The position numbers were made by a program, and so were the translations under genes. From contig NZ_JAHWGU010000040.1 in the NCBI RefSeq assembly GCF_020873875.1, forward strand, positions 1-64,000: DNA of 64,000 nucleotides, in the 5' to 3' direction. This document shows, one piece after another, positions 17,830 through 25,867 of the stretch; the stretch's first letter is position 1, and every line of letters starts with the position of its first letter. The DNA is from Actinoplanes sp. DH11 (GTDB taxonomy: Bacteria > Actinomycetota > Actinomycetes > Mycobacteriales > Micromonosporaceae). The notes under the pieces were generated by a model, which saw only the letters and a program-made list of their open reading frames with translations, was not told the DNA's origin and made no database searches.

Positions 17830-18483
17830 TCACGTCGACGGAGGAAGGCGGGTACGGCCGAAACCGTCCTCCTTCGCCCGCTCCCCGTACTGGACCCGGT
17901 GAGTGATCGGCCGACCGGCCCGCGCGTACTTCTCCTTGATCCGATCGAGGTACGTCCGCACCGTCCCGGGCGCGATGCCCAGGACCCGGCCGACCGCCTC
18001 GAGAGTCATCCCGCTGCCGTACCTGACCAGGACCTCCCGCTCGCGGACGGACAGCTCGGGCCGGCCGGGCCGGGCGTCGCGCCCGAGCCAGAACGCGTGT
18101 TCCGTGGTGAGTGGTGTGTCGCCGGCGGCCACCTGGCGGATCACGTCGGCGAGGGTGCTGAGGTTGTTCGCCTTCGGCACGTAGGCCCGGGCGCCCGCCT
18201 CGGTGGTGGCGGCGATCCAGACCGGATCCGGGATCACCGACACGATGACGACCACGTGGCCGGCGGCGACGAGCCGCCGCACGTTCTCCGCCGGGTCGGT
18301 GAAGTTCTCCAGGTTCAGGTCCAGGATGACGATCTCCGGCCGGCGCGGCATCGCCAGGTACTCCTCGACCGACACGGCCATCGCGGTCAGCGCGATCTCG
18401 CGGGACCGGGCGATCCAGGCGGCCATCCCCTCCAGCAGCATCTGGTCGTTGTCGATCGCACCGATCTCGATCACCGTTGCCAT
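17830..18483 (-). CDS. Two-component response regulator, LuxR/NarL type
   Basis: 217 residues. The receiver domain (1-120) has the acidic pair at D11/N12 (IDNDQ, so one acidic residue is replaced by Asn), the phospho-acceptor Asp in VILDLNLENF, and the lysine in YVPKANN. The LuxR helix-turn-helix reads ELSVREREVLVRYGSG, then GRVLGIAPGTVRTYLDRIKEKY. The gene overlaps the end of the histidine-kinase gene by 13 bases, so they form one transcript. It lies directly upstream of, and in the same direction as, the dynamin-like operon and is a plausible regulator of either divergent operon. Confidence 0.88.
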   Translation of the reverse strand: MATVIEIGAIDNDQMLLEGMAAWIARSREIALTAMAVSVEEYLAMPRRPEIVILDLNLENFTDPAENVRRLVAAGHVVVIVSVIPDPVWIAATTEAGARAYVPKANNLSTLADVIRQVAAGDTPLTTEHAFWLGRDARPGRPELSVREREVLVRYGSGMTLEAVGRVLGIAPGTVRTYLDRIKEKYARAGRPITHRVQYGERAKEDGFGRTRLPPST

Positions 18484-19688
18484 GACACCTCCACGACGGT
18501 TCCCTGTGCGGGCGCGGAGTCGACGTTCACCCGGCCGCCGACCTCGACGACGCAGTGCCGCAGCTCCCGGATCAGCCCGCGCCCGGGCGCCACCTCGGCC
18601 GGCTGGAAGCCGCGCCCGCGGTCCACCACCCGGACCGTCACACCGCCGTCGTCACCGACCGCGGTCAGCCAGGCCTCATCGGTGCCGGCGTGCTTGTCGA
18701 CGTTTGTCAGCGCCTCCCGCACCGCGTTGGTCAGCATCGACTCCACCTCCTCCGGCAGCTGTTCGCGCAGGTCATGGAACTGGGAGTGGACGTGCAGGCC
18801 CAGCGCCTGCTTGTCGCGCACCACCCCGGCCAGCGCGGTGGCCAGGCCGGCGCCCGGCCGGGAACCGGCGGTGACCAGGCCACGCAGGTAGTCGGCGTCG
18901 CGCTGGGCCAGCGCGCGGACCTCGTCGGTGCGGTGGTCGAGCCGGCCCCGGGCGATCTTGTGCAGGGTGGACAGGACGGTGTGGTGCAGCCGGTCGTAGT
19001 GCTGGGTCCGCTCGTCGAAGCGGGCCTGCGCGGCCGCCTCCCGGGCGCTCGCCTGCCGGGCCGCCTCGCCGGCCGCGTCCAGCTCCCGGGCGTTCTGCCG
19101 CAGGTGCCCGGCGACCAGGCCGGCCAGGGCCGCGAAGGCGACGAGTGAGACGGCGTTGTGTGCCACCGCGGCGAGCCGGTCGGGCCCGCCCGGCCCGGCG
19201 AGCGCGCCGGCCACCTGACCGGCCAGCAGCAGCGCGGTGGCGGCGGCCGCGACCGGGCGCCCGGTGAGCGCGGCCGCGGTGATGGCGACGCCCATGGCCG
19301 GTGGCAGCACCCAGTGCGGCCAGCTCGGCTCGCAGGCCGCCGAGCAGGCGGCCGGGACGAGGACCAGGCCGGCGGCGGCGATCGTCACGTCGGCGAGGAT
19401 CCAGCGCCGGGCGACCCCGCCCGTGCCGCCCGGCACCGGTTCACCGGCGCCCGGGCCGGCCGTCTGCCGGCCGTCCGGCCCGGGGCCGGAGCGGGTGACG
19501 GCGTCGCGCAGCAGGCCGGTGAAGAGCAGGACCGTCCAGGCCACGGCGCCGAGGTAACCGGCCAGCACCAGGGCCGGCCGGTGGTAGACGGCGAGGCCGC
19601 CGGTGAGGGGCACGGGCAGCCAGACGCCCAGCTGCACGGCGCGCAGGCAGGCAGTGGCCTTGATCAATAACACGTCGACCCGGACCAC
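18471..19688 (-). CDS. Membrane sensor histidine kinase (NarL-partner type)
   Basis: About 405 residues. The first 200 contain five or six transmembrane helices, including a long loop rich in Gly and Pro. A coiled coil follows (REAAAQARFDERTQHYDR), with the likely phospho-accepting His in HYDRLHHTVLSTLHKIARG. The ATP-binding domain has N-box NAVREALTNVDKHAG and G-box VVDRGRGFQ. The start is uncertain: GTG 19688 or 19673 are the best candidates; further upstream the frame enters the AT-rich intergenic promoter region. It overlaps and partners the LuxR regulator. Confidence 0.85.
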   Translation of the reverse strand: MVRVDVLLIKATACLRAVQLGVWLPVPLTGGLAVYHRPALVLAGYLGAVAWTVLLFTGLLRDAVTRSGPGPDGRQTAGPGAGEPVPGGTGGVARRWILADVTIAAAGLVLVPAACSAACEPSWPHWVLPPAMGVAITAAALTGRPVAAAATALLLAGQVAGALAGPGGPDRLAAVAHNAVSLVAFAALAGLVAGHLRQNARELDAAGEAARQASAREAAAQARFDERTQHYDRLHHTVLSTLHKIARGRLDHRTDEVRALAQRDADYLRGLVTAGSRPGAGLATALAGVVRDKQALGLHVHSQFHDLREQLPEEVESMLTNAVREALTNVDKHAGTDEAWLTAVGDDGGVTVRVVDRGRGFQPAEVAPGRGLIRELRHCVVEVGGRVNVDSAPAQGTVVEVSWQR

Positions 19689-19931
19689 TGCCGTACCCGG
19701 GGCCCGCCAACCCGATTTCCCCACCGGCTGACAATTGCACGCCGGGGCGCACGGCGACAGTCGGCATATCGGCGGACACCGCTTCAACATCAACTTTGTG
19801 CCGCCGAGTTTCCCGGCGTTTCCCATTGACGGACCGAAAGTCGGACTGCAAGGCTGTCGGGGCCCTGGAGCACCTCATTATGCTCCTATTAGCGCTTTGG
19901 GCTGCGACAAGTCCGCCGTTCGGATGACTGC
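19689..19931. promoter_or_regulatory. Divergent intergenic region between the two system operons
   Basis: This gap of about 240 bases separates the leftward kinase/regulator genes from the rightward TPR-kinase operon and must hold both promoters. TTGACG at 19826-19831 points right, but no convincing -10 sits 17 bases downstream. A second AT-rich patch (CATTATGCTCCTATTAG, about 19877-19893) is nearer the TPR start. I cannot fix either promoter. Confidence 0.35.
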
Positions 19932-21815
19932 ATGAATCTATTGGTCGGATCCATTCCCTGCGAACAGGTGGATACGGCGGTCCAGGTCGCTCAAGATCGA
20001 TTGTCGGCGGCCGGCCGCCGGTCCGCCGCGAACCAGGTCGCCGCGCTGATGGCGCTCTGTGAGGCACTCCAGAGCCGCTTCCTCTGCCGGCGCACCGCCG
20101 ACGACCTGGACCTGTCGATCGAGGCCGCCGCCGGGGCGCTGAAGCTGGTGCCGCGGGGCCGTCCCGAGCGGCGCGTCGTCACGCTGCGTCTCGCCGGCCT
20201 GCTCGCCACGCGTGGTCGTCCCGAGGACGTCGAGGTCGCTCTCGGTAATCTGCGCCGCGAGCAGCGGAGCCTGCGCCCGGACAATCCGGAGCACGCCGTG
20301 CTGGACACCATGACCGCGGCGGTGCTGACACCGCAGTACCAGCGGTACCGCCGCGCCGAGGACCTCGCCGAGGCCGTGGACCGCATCGAGCGCGCCCTGC
20401 CGGTGATCGACCGGGCGTCCGCAGCGGCCCGGCGCGACCCCCGGCTCACCGAGGCGTATGCCGCGGCCGCCTCGATCGCCCGGTCGGCGCTGGCCGCGCT
20501 GCTGGTCAGCCGGGCCGGTGGCGACCACGCCGACACCGGCGACGACGAGCGGATCCACCGGCTGATCGAGCAGGCCCGCCGGATCTCCCCGGACATCGCC
20601 CCGGTCGGCGACATGCTGATGCGGACCCACTCGCTGAAATCCTTCGAGGGCAACTCGGCCGAGGAGGCGGCCCGGCTGGCCGCCGGCTTCGAACTGGGCG
20701 ACGCGCTGCCGTTCCCCGGCACCAACGACGCGCTGGCCTCCGCCGCCCGGGGCGTGCAGGCCGGCGGGCGGTACGGTTCGAGCGGCGACCTGCGCTCCCT
20801 CGACGACGCCATCCAGGACTTCGAGGCCGAGATGGATGCGCCCGGCCGGTTCGAGTCCGACCGTCCGTCCCAGCTGGCCAGCCTCGCCATGCTCTACCAG
20901 ATACGGTCCCGGACCAAGGGAATCTCCGGCGACCCGTCCGCGCCCGCCGACCGCGCACAGGCCGAGATGCTGGCGAACCAGGTGCTCGGGCTCGGCGCCG
21001 GCAGCCAGGACGAGGCGCGGGTCGTGCTCGCCAACTGCAAACTCGACGGCTACCGCCCGGACGGCCCCGACCAGCACGTGCTCGACGAGGTCGTCACGCT
21101 GCTGCGCCGGGCGATCTCCGGGCAGGCGATGGCACCGCAGCTGCGCCGGGCTACCCGCAGCTCGCTGGCCGAGGCGCTGATCGCCAAGGGTTTCCGGGAC
21201 GTCGACCTGGCCGCGGTCGACGAGGGGGTCGAGCTGTTCCGGATGATCCGCGACCGGTACACCCCGGGCACCCTGCCGCACGCCCTGGCCGGCTGCCGGC
21301 TGGCGGTCGGGCTGCACATGCGGGCCGAGGCCACCGGCGAGACGGAGGACCAGCTGGCCGCGGCCGCCGAGTCGCGCCGGGCGGTCGCCGAGATCTCCGG
21401 CAAGAGCCTGATCTGGGCGTACGACGCCGCGGTCCAGTGGGCCGACTTCTCCTGGGGGCGTGAGCGGATGGCGGATGCCGGCGAGGCGTACCTGATCGCC
21501 GTCGACGTCCTCAACCGGCTCGTCCGCGCCCAGCTCACCCGGGCCATGAGCGAACTGGTGCTGGCCCGGGCCTCGCACGGGATGCCGGCCCGCGCGGCCT
21601 ACGCGCTGACCCGCCGGGGCCGGCTCACCGAGGCGGTCGAGGCGCTGGAGGGCGGCCGGGCCGTGCTGCTGTCGGCGGCCCTCGAACGCGACCTCGTCGG
21701 TCTCACCGCACCGGAACACGCGCCGGTCCGCGAGCGGTACCTGCGGGCCGTCGAGCGCCTGCGGTCCCTGCAGGACCAGGCCATCCAGGAACAGCTCGCC
21801 GTGGAGGGCGCATGA
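19932..21815 (+). CDS. TPR-array protein resembling the N-terminal half of TPR-CHAT proteins, without CHAT domain
   Basis: 627 residues, almost wholly helical, with degenerate TPR-like repeats (for example DLDLSIEAAAGALKLVPRG, DLAEAVDRIERALPVIDRA, AAVDEGVELFRMIRDR). The end reads RRGRLTEAVEALEGGRAVLLSAALER, which matches the conserved helix that precedes the CHAT protease domain in actinobacterial TPR-CHAT proteins. The protein stops about 45 residues later, so the protease is absent. CHAT domains are encoded separately 10 kb downstream. No signal peptide is seen. ATG 19932 is used; no strong ribosome site precedes it. It is the first gene of the rightward operon and lies 49 bases before the kinase. 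A binding or adaptor role is inferred. Confidence 0.78.
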   Translation: MNLLVGSIPCEQVDTAVQVAQDRLSAAGRRSAANQVAALMALCEALQSRFLCRRTADDLDLSIEAAAGALKLVPRGRPERRVVTLRLAGLLATRGRPEDVEVALGNLRREQRSLRPDNPEHAVLDTMTAAVLTPQYQRYRRAEDLAEAVDRIERALPVIDRASAAARRDPRLTEAYAAAASIARSALAALLVSRAGGDHADTGDDERIHRLIEQARRISPDIAPVGDMLMRTHSLKSFEGNSAEEAARLAAGFELGDALPFPGTNDALASAARGVQAGGRYGSSGDLRSLDDAIQDFEAEMDAPGRFESDRPSQLASLAMLYQIRSRTKGISGDPSAPADRAQAEMLANQVLGLGAGSQDEARVVLANCKLDGYRPDGPDQHVLDEVVTLLRRAISGQAMAPQLRRATRSSLAEALIAKGFRDVDLAAVDEGVELFRMIRDRYTPGTLPHALAGCRLAVGLHMRAEATGETEDQLAAAAESRRAVAEISGKSLIWAYDAAVQWADFSWGRERMADAGEAYLIAVDVLNRLVRAQLTRAMSELVLARASHGMPARAAYALTRRGRLTEAVEALEGGRAVLLSAALERDLVGLTAPEHAPVRERYLRAVERLRSLQDQAIQEQLAVEGA

Positions 21816-21864
21816 GGGAGCTCGCGAGCTCATGTCAGTGCCGGAACGTAACGGAGGTGACGGC

Positions 21865-24579
21865 ATGAGCGACCACTCGACCCGCCGGGAGGACTCCGGC
21901 GCGGGCGCCGACGCGACGACCCGGGACATCCCGCGGCCGGCGGACGCGACGACGCGGGAGTCCCGCGCGGACGCCACGACCAGGGAGCCGCGCGCGGACG
22001 CCACGACCAGGGAGTCCCGCGGGGACGCCACGACCCGGGAGTCCCGGCCGCGGGCGGACGCCACCACGCGCGAGAGCCGGCCGCGGGCAGACGCCACCAC
22101 CAGGGAGGCCGCGGCCGCGCCGGCGACCACGAGGGAGAGCGCCGGCGGCGCGGGCCCGGCGGACGGGGTGCGCGCCGAGGACGCCGGTGGGCTGCCCCAG
22201 GCGGTGTTCAGCCGGTACCGCCCGGTGCGCGACCTCGCGACCGGCGGCGAGGCGCACCTGGTGATGCTGGTCAGCGACCGGCAGACCGGCGAGGAGCGCG
22301 TCGCGAAGGTCTACCCGACCGCGGTGCGCCCCGCCACCAGCCTGCTCGACGCGCTGCGCAGCGCCGACCCGCGGCACGTGGTCCGGGTCGTCGACTGGGG
22401 TGAGGAGGTCCGGGCCTACGGCGCCGCGATGAGCTGGGAGGTCCTCGAGTACGCCCCCGGTGGCTCGCTCGCCGCCCTCGCCCGGGACGCCGGTGGCGCC
22501 CTGCCGCCGGAGGTGGTGCGGGTCGTCGTCGAGCAGGTCACCGCCGCACTCGCCTATTTGCACGGCGACCTCCGGCACGGCGCCGCGGTCGGCATGGCGC
22601 ACCGGGACATCAAGCCGGAGAACATCCTGCTGCGCGACCGGACCCCACTCGACCTGGTGCTCTGCGACTTCGGCCTGGTCGCCGAGCTGCGGGCCACCCG
22701 GCGTACCACCGGCCGGGCCGGCACGCCCGCCTACCAGGCGCCGGAGACCTGGTGGCAGAAGAGCCAGGAACCGGAACAGGACTGGTGGTCGCTCGGCGTG
22801 GTCGTCGTCGAACTGCTGACCGGCCGCAACCCGAACAGCGGCGTCGGTGGCCGGGCCGCCAACGAGCGTGCCGTCTTCGAGCACATCGCCAAGTACGGCG
22901 TCGACCTGGACGGCATCACCGACCCGCAGTGGCGGCTGCTCTGCCAGGGCCTGCTGACCCGGGCCCCGGAGGAGCGCTGGGGCGCCGCCGAGGTGCGCGC
23001 CTGGCTGGCCGGTGAACGGCCGGCCGTGCACGACGCCCCGATCGCCGAGCCCGAGCCGGCACCGGCGCAGGTGGCCCCGTTCGAGGTGGCCGGCCGGCTC
23101 TGCCGCAGCCCCGAGCAGGTGGGTGCCGCGTTCGCCGAGAACTGGTCGACGGGCATCGCCTTCTTCTCCGTCCGGGAGCGCCAGCTCGACCTCTCCGACT
23201 GGTTGCGGGACAACTTCCCGGCCGTCACCCTGCCGGAGAACCTGATGAAGACGAAGGTCAGCGGCCCGGTCGAGGCGGCTGCCCGGCTCACCCGGTTCAT
23301 CTCCTGGGTGGCGCCGGAGATGCCACCGGTGTACGAGCAGCGCCGCGCCGACGCGACAGGTCTCGCCGCGCTGGCCCAGCAGGCCGCCGCGGGCGATCCG
23401 ACCGCGACCGGGCTGATCGAGAACGTCGACGTGGGACTGCTGCGGGCGCTGGCCCGGCACCGCTGCCGGATCCACCCGCAGTGCGCCGGCGACCAGCCCG
23501 GGTGCACGGTGCTCGCCGAGGCCGCCGACCACTTCGACCAGGTCCGCGCCGACGTGCGGGAGCGGATCAACGACCTGGCCGTACGCCTCGCGGCCGGTGA
23601 CACGCCGACCGGCTGGCCCGCACCGCCCCGGCAGGCCGAGGTGGACGCGGCGTTGCCGGTGGCGCGGGCGATGGCCGTACGCCTGCTCGTGGACCCGGAC
23701 CACCGCACCCGCGTCCCCGCCGACCTGCGCAAGCAGAAAGCGCCGAACCGGCGCCCGTGGTGGGCGGCGTTGCGCGCCGAGGCCGCGTCGGGTGCCGGTC
23801 TGCGCCCGCTGGCCGCCGCGGCCGTGGCGGTCGCGCTGATCCCGGTCGCCACCGCCGAGACGGCCGCCGAGCAGGCCCGGCAGGCGGCCGTCAAGCAGGA
23901 ACGGCGCAACGAGCGCGCGGCCCAGGCCGGCACGGCGCCGGCACGCGGGCGCACGGTGCTGCGCAACGCGTGGCGCGACTTCGGGAACCTGATGTACGCG
24001 GTGCTGCTCGCCTACCTGCTGACGTTCGCCGCGGCCGCCGCCAACCGGTTCGAGGAGTACGCCCTCGACCAGACCCGGACCGCGGACTACCTGAACTACG
24101 TCACCGCCATCCAGACCATGGTCGCGGCGCCGATCCTGGTCGTGCTCGGCTGCCTGCTGATCCGGCCGGCCGAACCGCGCTCCGCGGTGCGCCGGGCCCG
24201 CTGGTTCTGCTGGCTGTTCGCGCTCGCGGTGGCAGTGATCGTCCAGGCCGAGCAGGCCGAGTACCGGGCCCTCGTCCGGTTCCCGATCGTCGTGCGCAGC
24301 GGCGTGTACGACACCCTGGGCGGCCTCAACCGCCAGATCGGCGACGCCTTCCCGTACGCGGTGGTCGGTGCCCTGATCCTGGCACTTTGGATCGGCCGCC
24401 GCCTGGTGAACCGGGCCCTGGGCACCGAGGCCGGACCGGGCGGGCGGGTCGACAGCGCCGTCCGGGCCTGGGTGCTCGTCCTGGTCGCCGTCCTCTACCT
24501 GATCCAGCCCCTCTACGTCTGGCAACAGTGGTCGCCGCCGTTCCTGCCGTCGCCCACCGAGGTGTGGTGGCTGTGGTGA
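21865..24579 (+). CDS. Membrane Ser/Thr protein kinase with ATTRE repeat tail
   Basis: 904 residues, starting at ATG 21865 behind GGAGG. Residues about 10-95 are a low-complexity tail with eight ATTR(E/D) motifs. The Hanks-type kinase domain (about 110-370) has VAK lysine, HRDIKPENILL, DFGLV and GTPAYQAPE; the glycine loop is weak (LATGGEA). A middle domain contains a possible zinc site (CRIHPQC, then C seven residues on). The C-terminal 200 residues have about five transmembrane helices (such as LMYAVLLAYLLTFAAAAA and AWVLVLVAVLYLIQPLYVW). It would phosphorylate Ser/Thr on partners and probably its own tail. An FHA protein and PP2C phosphatase in the same operon complete a phospho-switch. 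Confidence 0.9.
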   Translation: MSDHSTRREDSGAGADATTRDIPRPADATTRESRADATTREPRADATTRESRGDATTRESRPRADATTRESRPRADATTREAAAAPATTRESAGGAGPADGVRAEDAGGLPQAVFSRYRPVRDLATGGEAHLVMLVSDRQTGEERVAKVYPTAVRPATSLLDALRSADPRHVVRVVDWGEEVRAYGAAMSWEVLEYAPGGSLAALARDAGGALPPEVVRVVVEQVTAALAYLHGDLRHGAAVGMAHRDIKPENILLRDRTPLDLVLCDFGLVAELRATRRTTGRAGTPAYQAPETWWQKSQEPEQDWWSLGVVVVELLTGRNPNSGVGGRAANERAVFEHIAKYGVDLDGITDPQWRLLCQGLLTRAPEERWGAAEVRAWLAGERPAVHDAPIAEPEPAPAQVAPFEVAGRLCRSPEQVGAAFAENWSTGIAFFSVRERQLDLSDWLRDNFPAVTLPENLMKTKVSGPVEAAARLTRFISWVAPEMPPVYEQRRADATGLAALAQQAAAGDPTATGLIENVDVGLLRALARHRCRIHPQCAGDQPGCTVLAEAADHFDQVRADVRERINDLAVRLAAGDTPTGWPAPPRQAEVDAALPVARAMAVRLLVDPDHRTRVPADLRKQKAPNRRPWWAALRAEAASGAGLRPLAAAAVAVALIPVATAETAAEQARQAAVKQERRNERAAQAGTAPARGRTVLRNAWRDFGNLMYAVLLAYLLTFAAAAANRFEEYALDQTRTADYLNYVTAIQTMVAAPILVVLGCLLIRPAEPRSAVRRARWFCWLFALAVAVIVQAEQAEYRALVRFPIVVRSGVYDTLGGLNRQIGDAFPYAVVGALILALWIGRRLVNRALGTEAGPGGRVDSAVRAWVLVLVAVLYLIQPLYVWQQWSPPFLPSPTEVWWLW
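21907..22137 (+). repeat. Tandem repeat encoding eight ATTR(E/D) motifs
   Basis: Repeat units of 24-30 bases, each coding for (A/G)DATTRES or a close variant, occupy the start of the kinase gene. Seven units have the full DATTR core and an eighth reads PATTRES. The threonine pair is invariant while the surrounding residues drift, which suggests that the threonines are what matters. Confidence 0.85.
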
Positions 24580-24604
24580 GCGCGGCACCGGAAGGAGAAC
24601 CGGC

Positions 24605-25867
24605 ATGAGCTCGATGACCGGCGCCCGATACGTGGTCGAGACCGCCGCCGAGCGGCTCGCCCGCGAGCAGCGCCAGGAATGGGAGCGCTACGTCGTGGCC
24701 CGTGGCGAGGTGGAGGCGCTGCGGGCCGAGGCGCAGGCCTACCGGTCCGTCTACGGCAACCGGATCGCCAAGGTGCCGGCCGGCCGGCAGGCCAAGCCGA
24801 AGCAGTCACCGGCCCGGATCGCCGCGGCCACCGCCGAGCTGCGTGAACTGGCCCGCCGGGAACGGGACACGCTGCGCGACGCGGTGAGCGCCGCCTCGCG
24901 CAGCGACGTCAGCGGGCTGCTCGCGGCCGGCCCGGCGGTGCCGGACGCCGCCACCGGGGCGCGTGTCTGGGACGACACGGTGGTGGCACCCGCACCGGCC
25001 GCGGCGCCGGCCGAGAAGACCGTGCCGGCGGTGGCGGTGCCGGATCGGGCGGCCGAGGAACGTACCCGCCGCAATGCCGAACGCCGTCAGGCCGCCGCCG
25101 GGCGCGCCGCCGACCTGGTGTCCCGCCTCCCGGCGGCGACGCCCGCGCAGACCCGTGCGGCCTGCGTGGCGGCTGCCGCCGAGATCGCCGGCGGCGCCTC
25201 CGACGGCCGGGCCCGGTTGCTGCTGGTGGATCTGGAGAAGCGGGTACGCGAGGAGCAGCGCGCCGAGGGGGTCGTCGACCGTGCCCGCCGCGAGCTCCAG
25301 GCCGTCGCCGCACCGCTGGAGACGGTGACGGGGGAGGAGCCGGACCGGCTGCGCGCCCGCATCGAGCGGCTGGTCGAGCAGCGCGTCACCGAGGTCCCGG
25401 ACGGGCTGCGCGCCGAAGTGGACGCCGTCGTGGAACGCGCCGACCGGGCCCGCCGCCGCCGTGCCGTGGCGAACGCCCTGCGCACCGAACTCGCCGACCT
25501 CGGCTACCAGGTGGCGGAGGGTTTCGAGACCCGGCTCGCCGACGCCGGGGTGGCCTACGCCGGGATGAGCGACGGCCGGGGGTACGGCGTCAAGGTGCTG
25601 CTGGACCGGGACGATCCGGTGATCCGTACCCAGGTGGTGCGGGCCCGCAGCACCCACGTGGCCCCTGCCGACGACGTCGGTGCGGAGCGCAAGTTCTGCG
25701 ACGACTACGACGTGGTGACCCGGCGCATGCGCAAGCAGGGCGTCGAGGTCGCCGAGATGGCCCGGCAGGAACCGGGCCGGCGGCCGGTGCAGGCGGTCGC
25801 CGACGAGTTCGTCCCGGTCCGGGCCGCGCACGCCGCCCGGCAGCAGCAGAGGGAGCAGACGCTGTGA
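24605..25867 (+). CDS. Coiled-coil protein of unknown function
   Basis: 420 residues, rich in Ala, Arg and Glu, with long heptad-like helices at about 10-110 (AAERLAREQRQEWERYVVAR) and 150-300 (AEERTRRNAERRQAAAGRA). A small globular C-terminal part (about 305-390) carries YAGMSDGRGYGVKVLLDRD and KFCDDYDVVTRRMRKQGVEV. No membrane segment or catalytic motif is seen. It has a good ribosome site (GGAAGGAG) and its stop overlaps the AAA+ start, so it is translated with the ATPase and is probably its adaptor or structural partner. I do not recognise the family. Confidence 0.72.
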   Translation: MSSMTGARYVVETAAERLAREQRQEWERYVVARGEVEALRAEAQAYRSVYGNRIAKVPAGRQAKPKQSPARIAAATAELRELARRERDTLRDAVSAASRSDVSGLLAAGPAVPDAATGARVWDDTVVAPAPAAAPAEKTVPAVAVPDRAAEERTRRNAERRQAAAGRAADLVSRLPAATPAQTRAACVAAAAEIAGGASDGRARLLLVDLEKRVREEQRAEGVVDRARRELQAVAAPLETVTGEEPDRLRARIERLVEQRVTEVPDGLRAEVDAVVERADRARRRRAVANALRTELADLGYQVAEGFETRLADAGVAYAGMSDGRGYGVKVLLDRDDPVIRTQVVRARSTHVAPADDVGAERKFCDDYDVVTRRMRKQGVEVAEMARQEPGRRPVQAVADEFVPVRAAHAARQQQREQTL

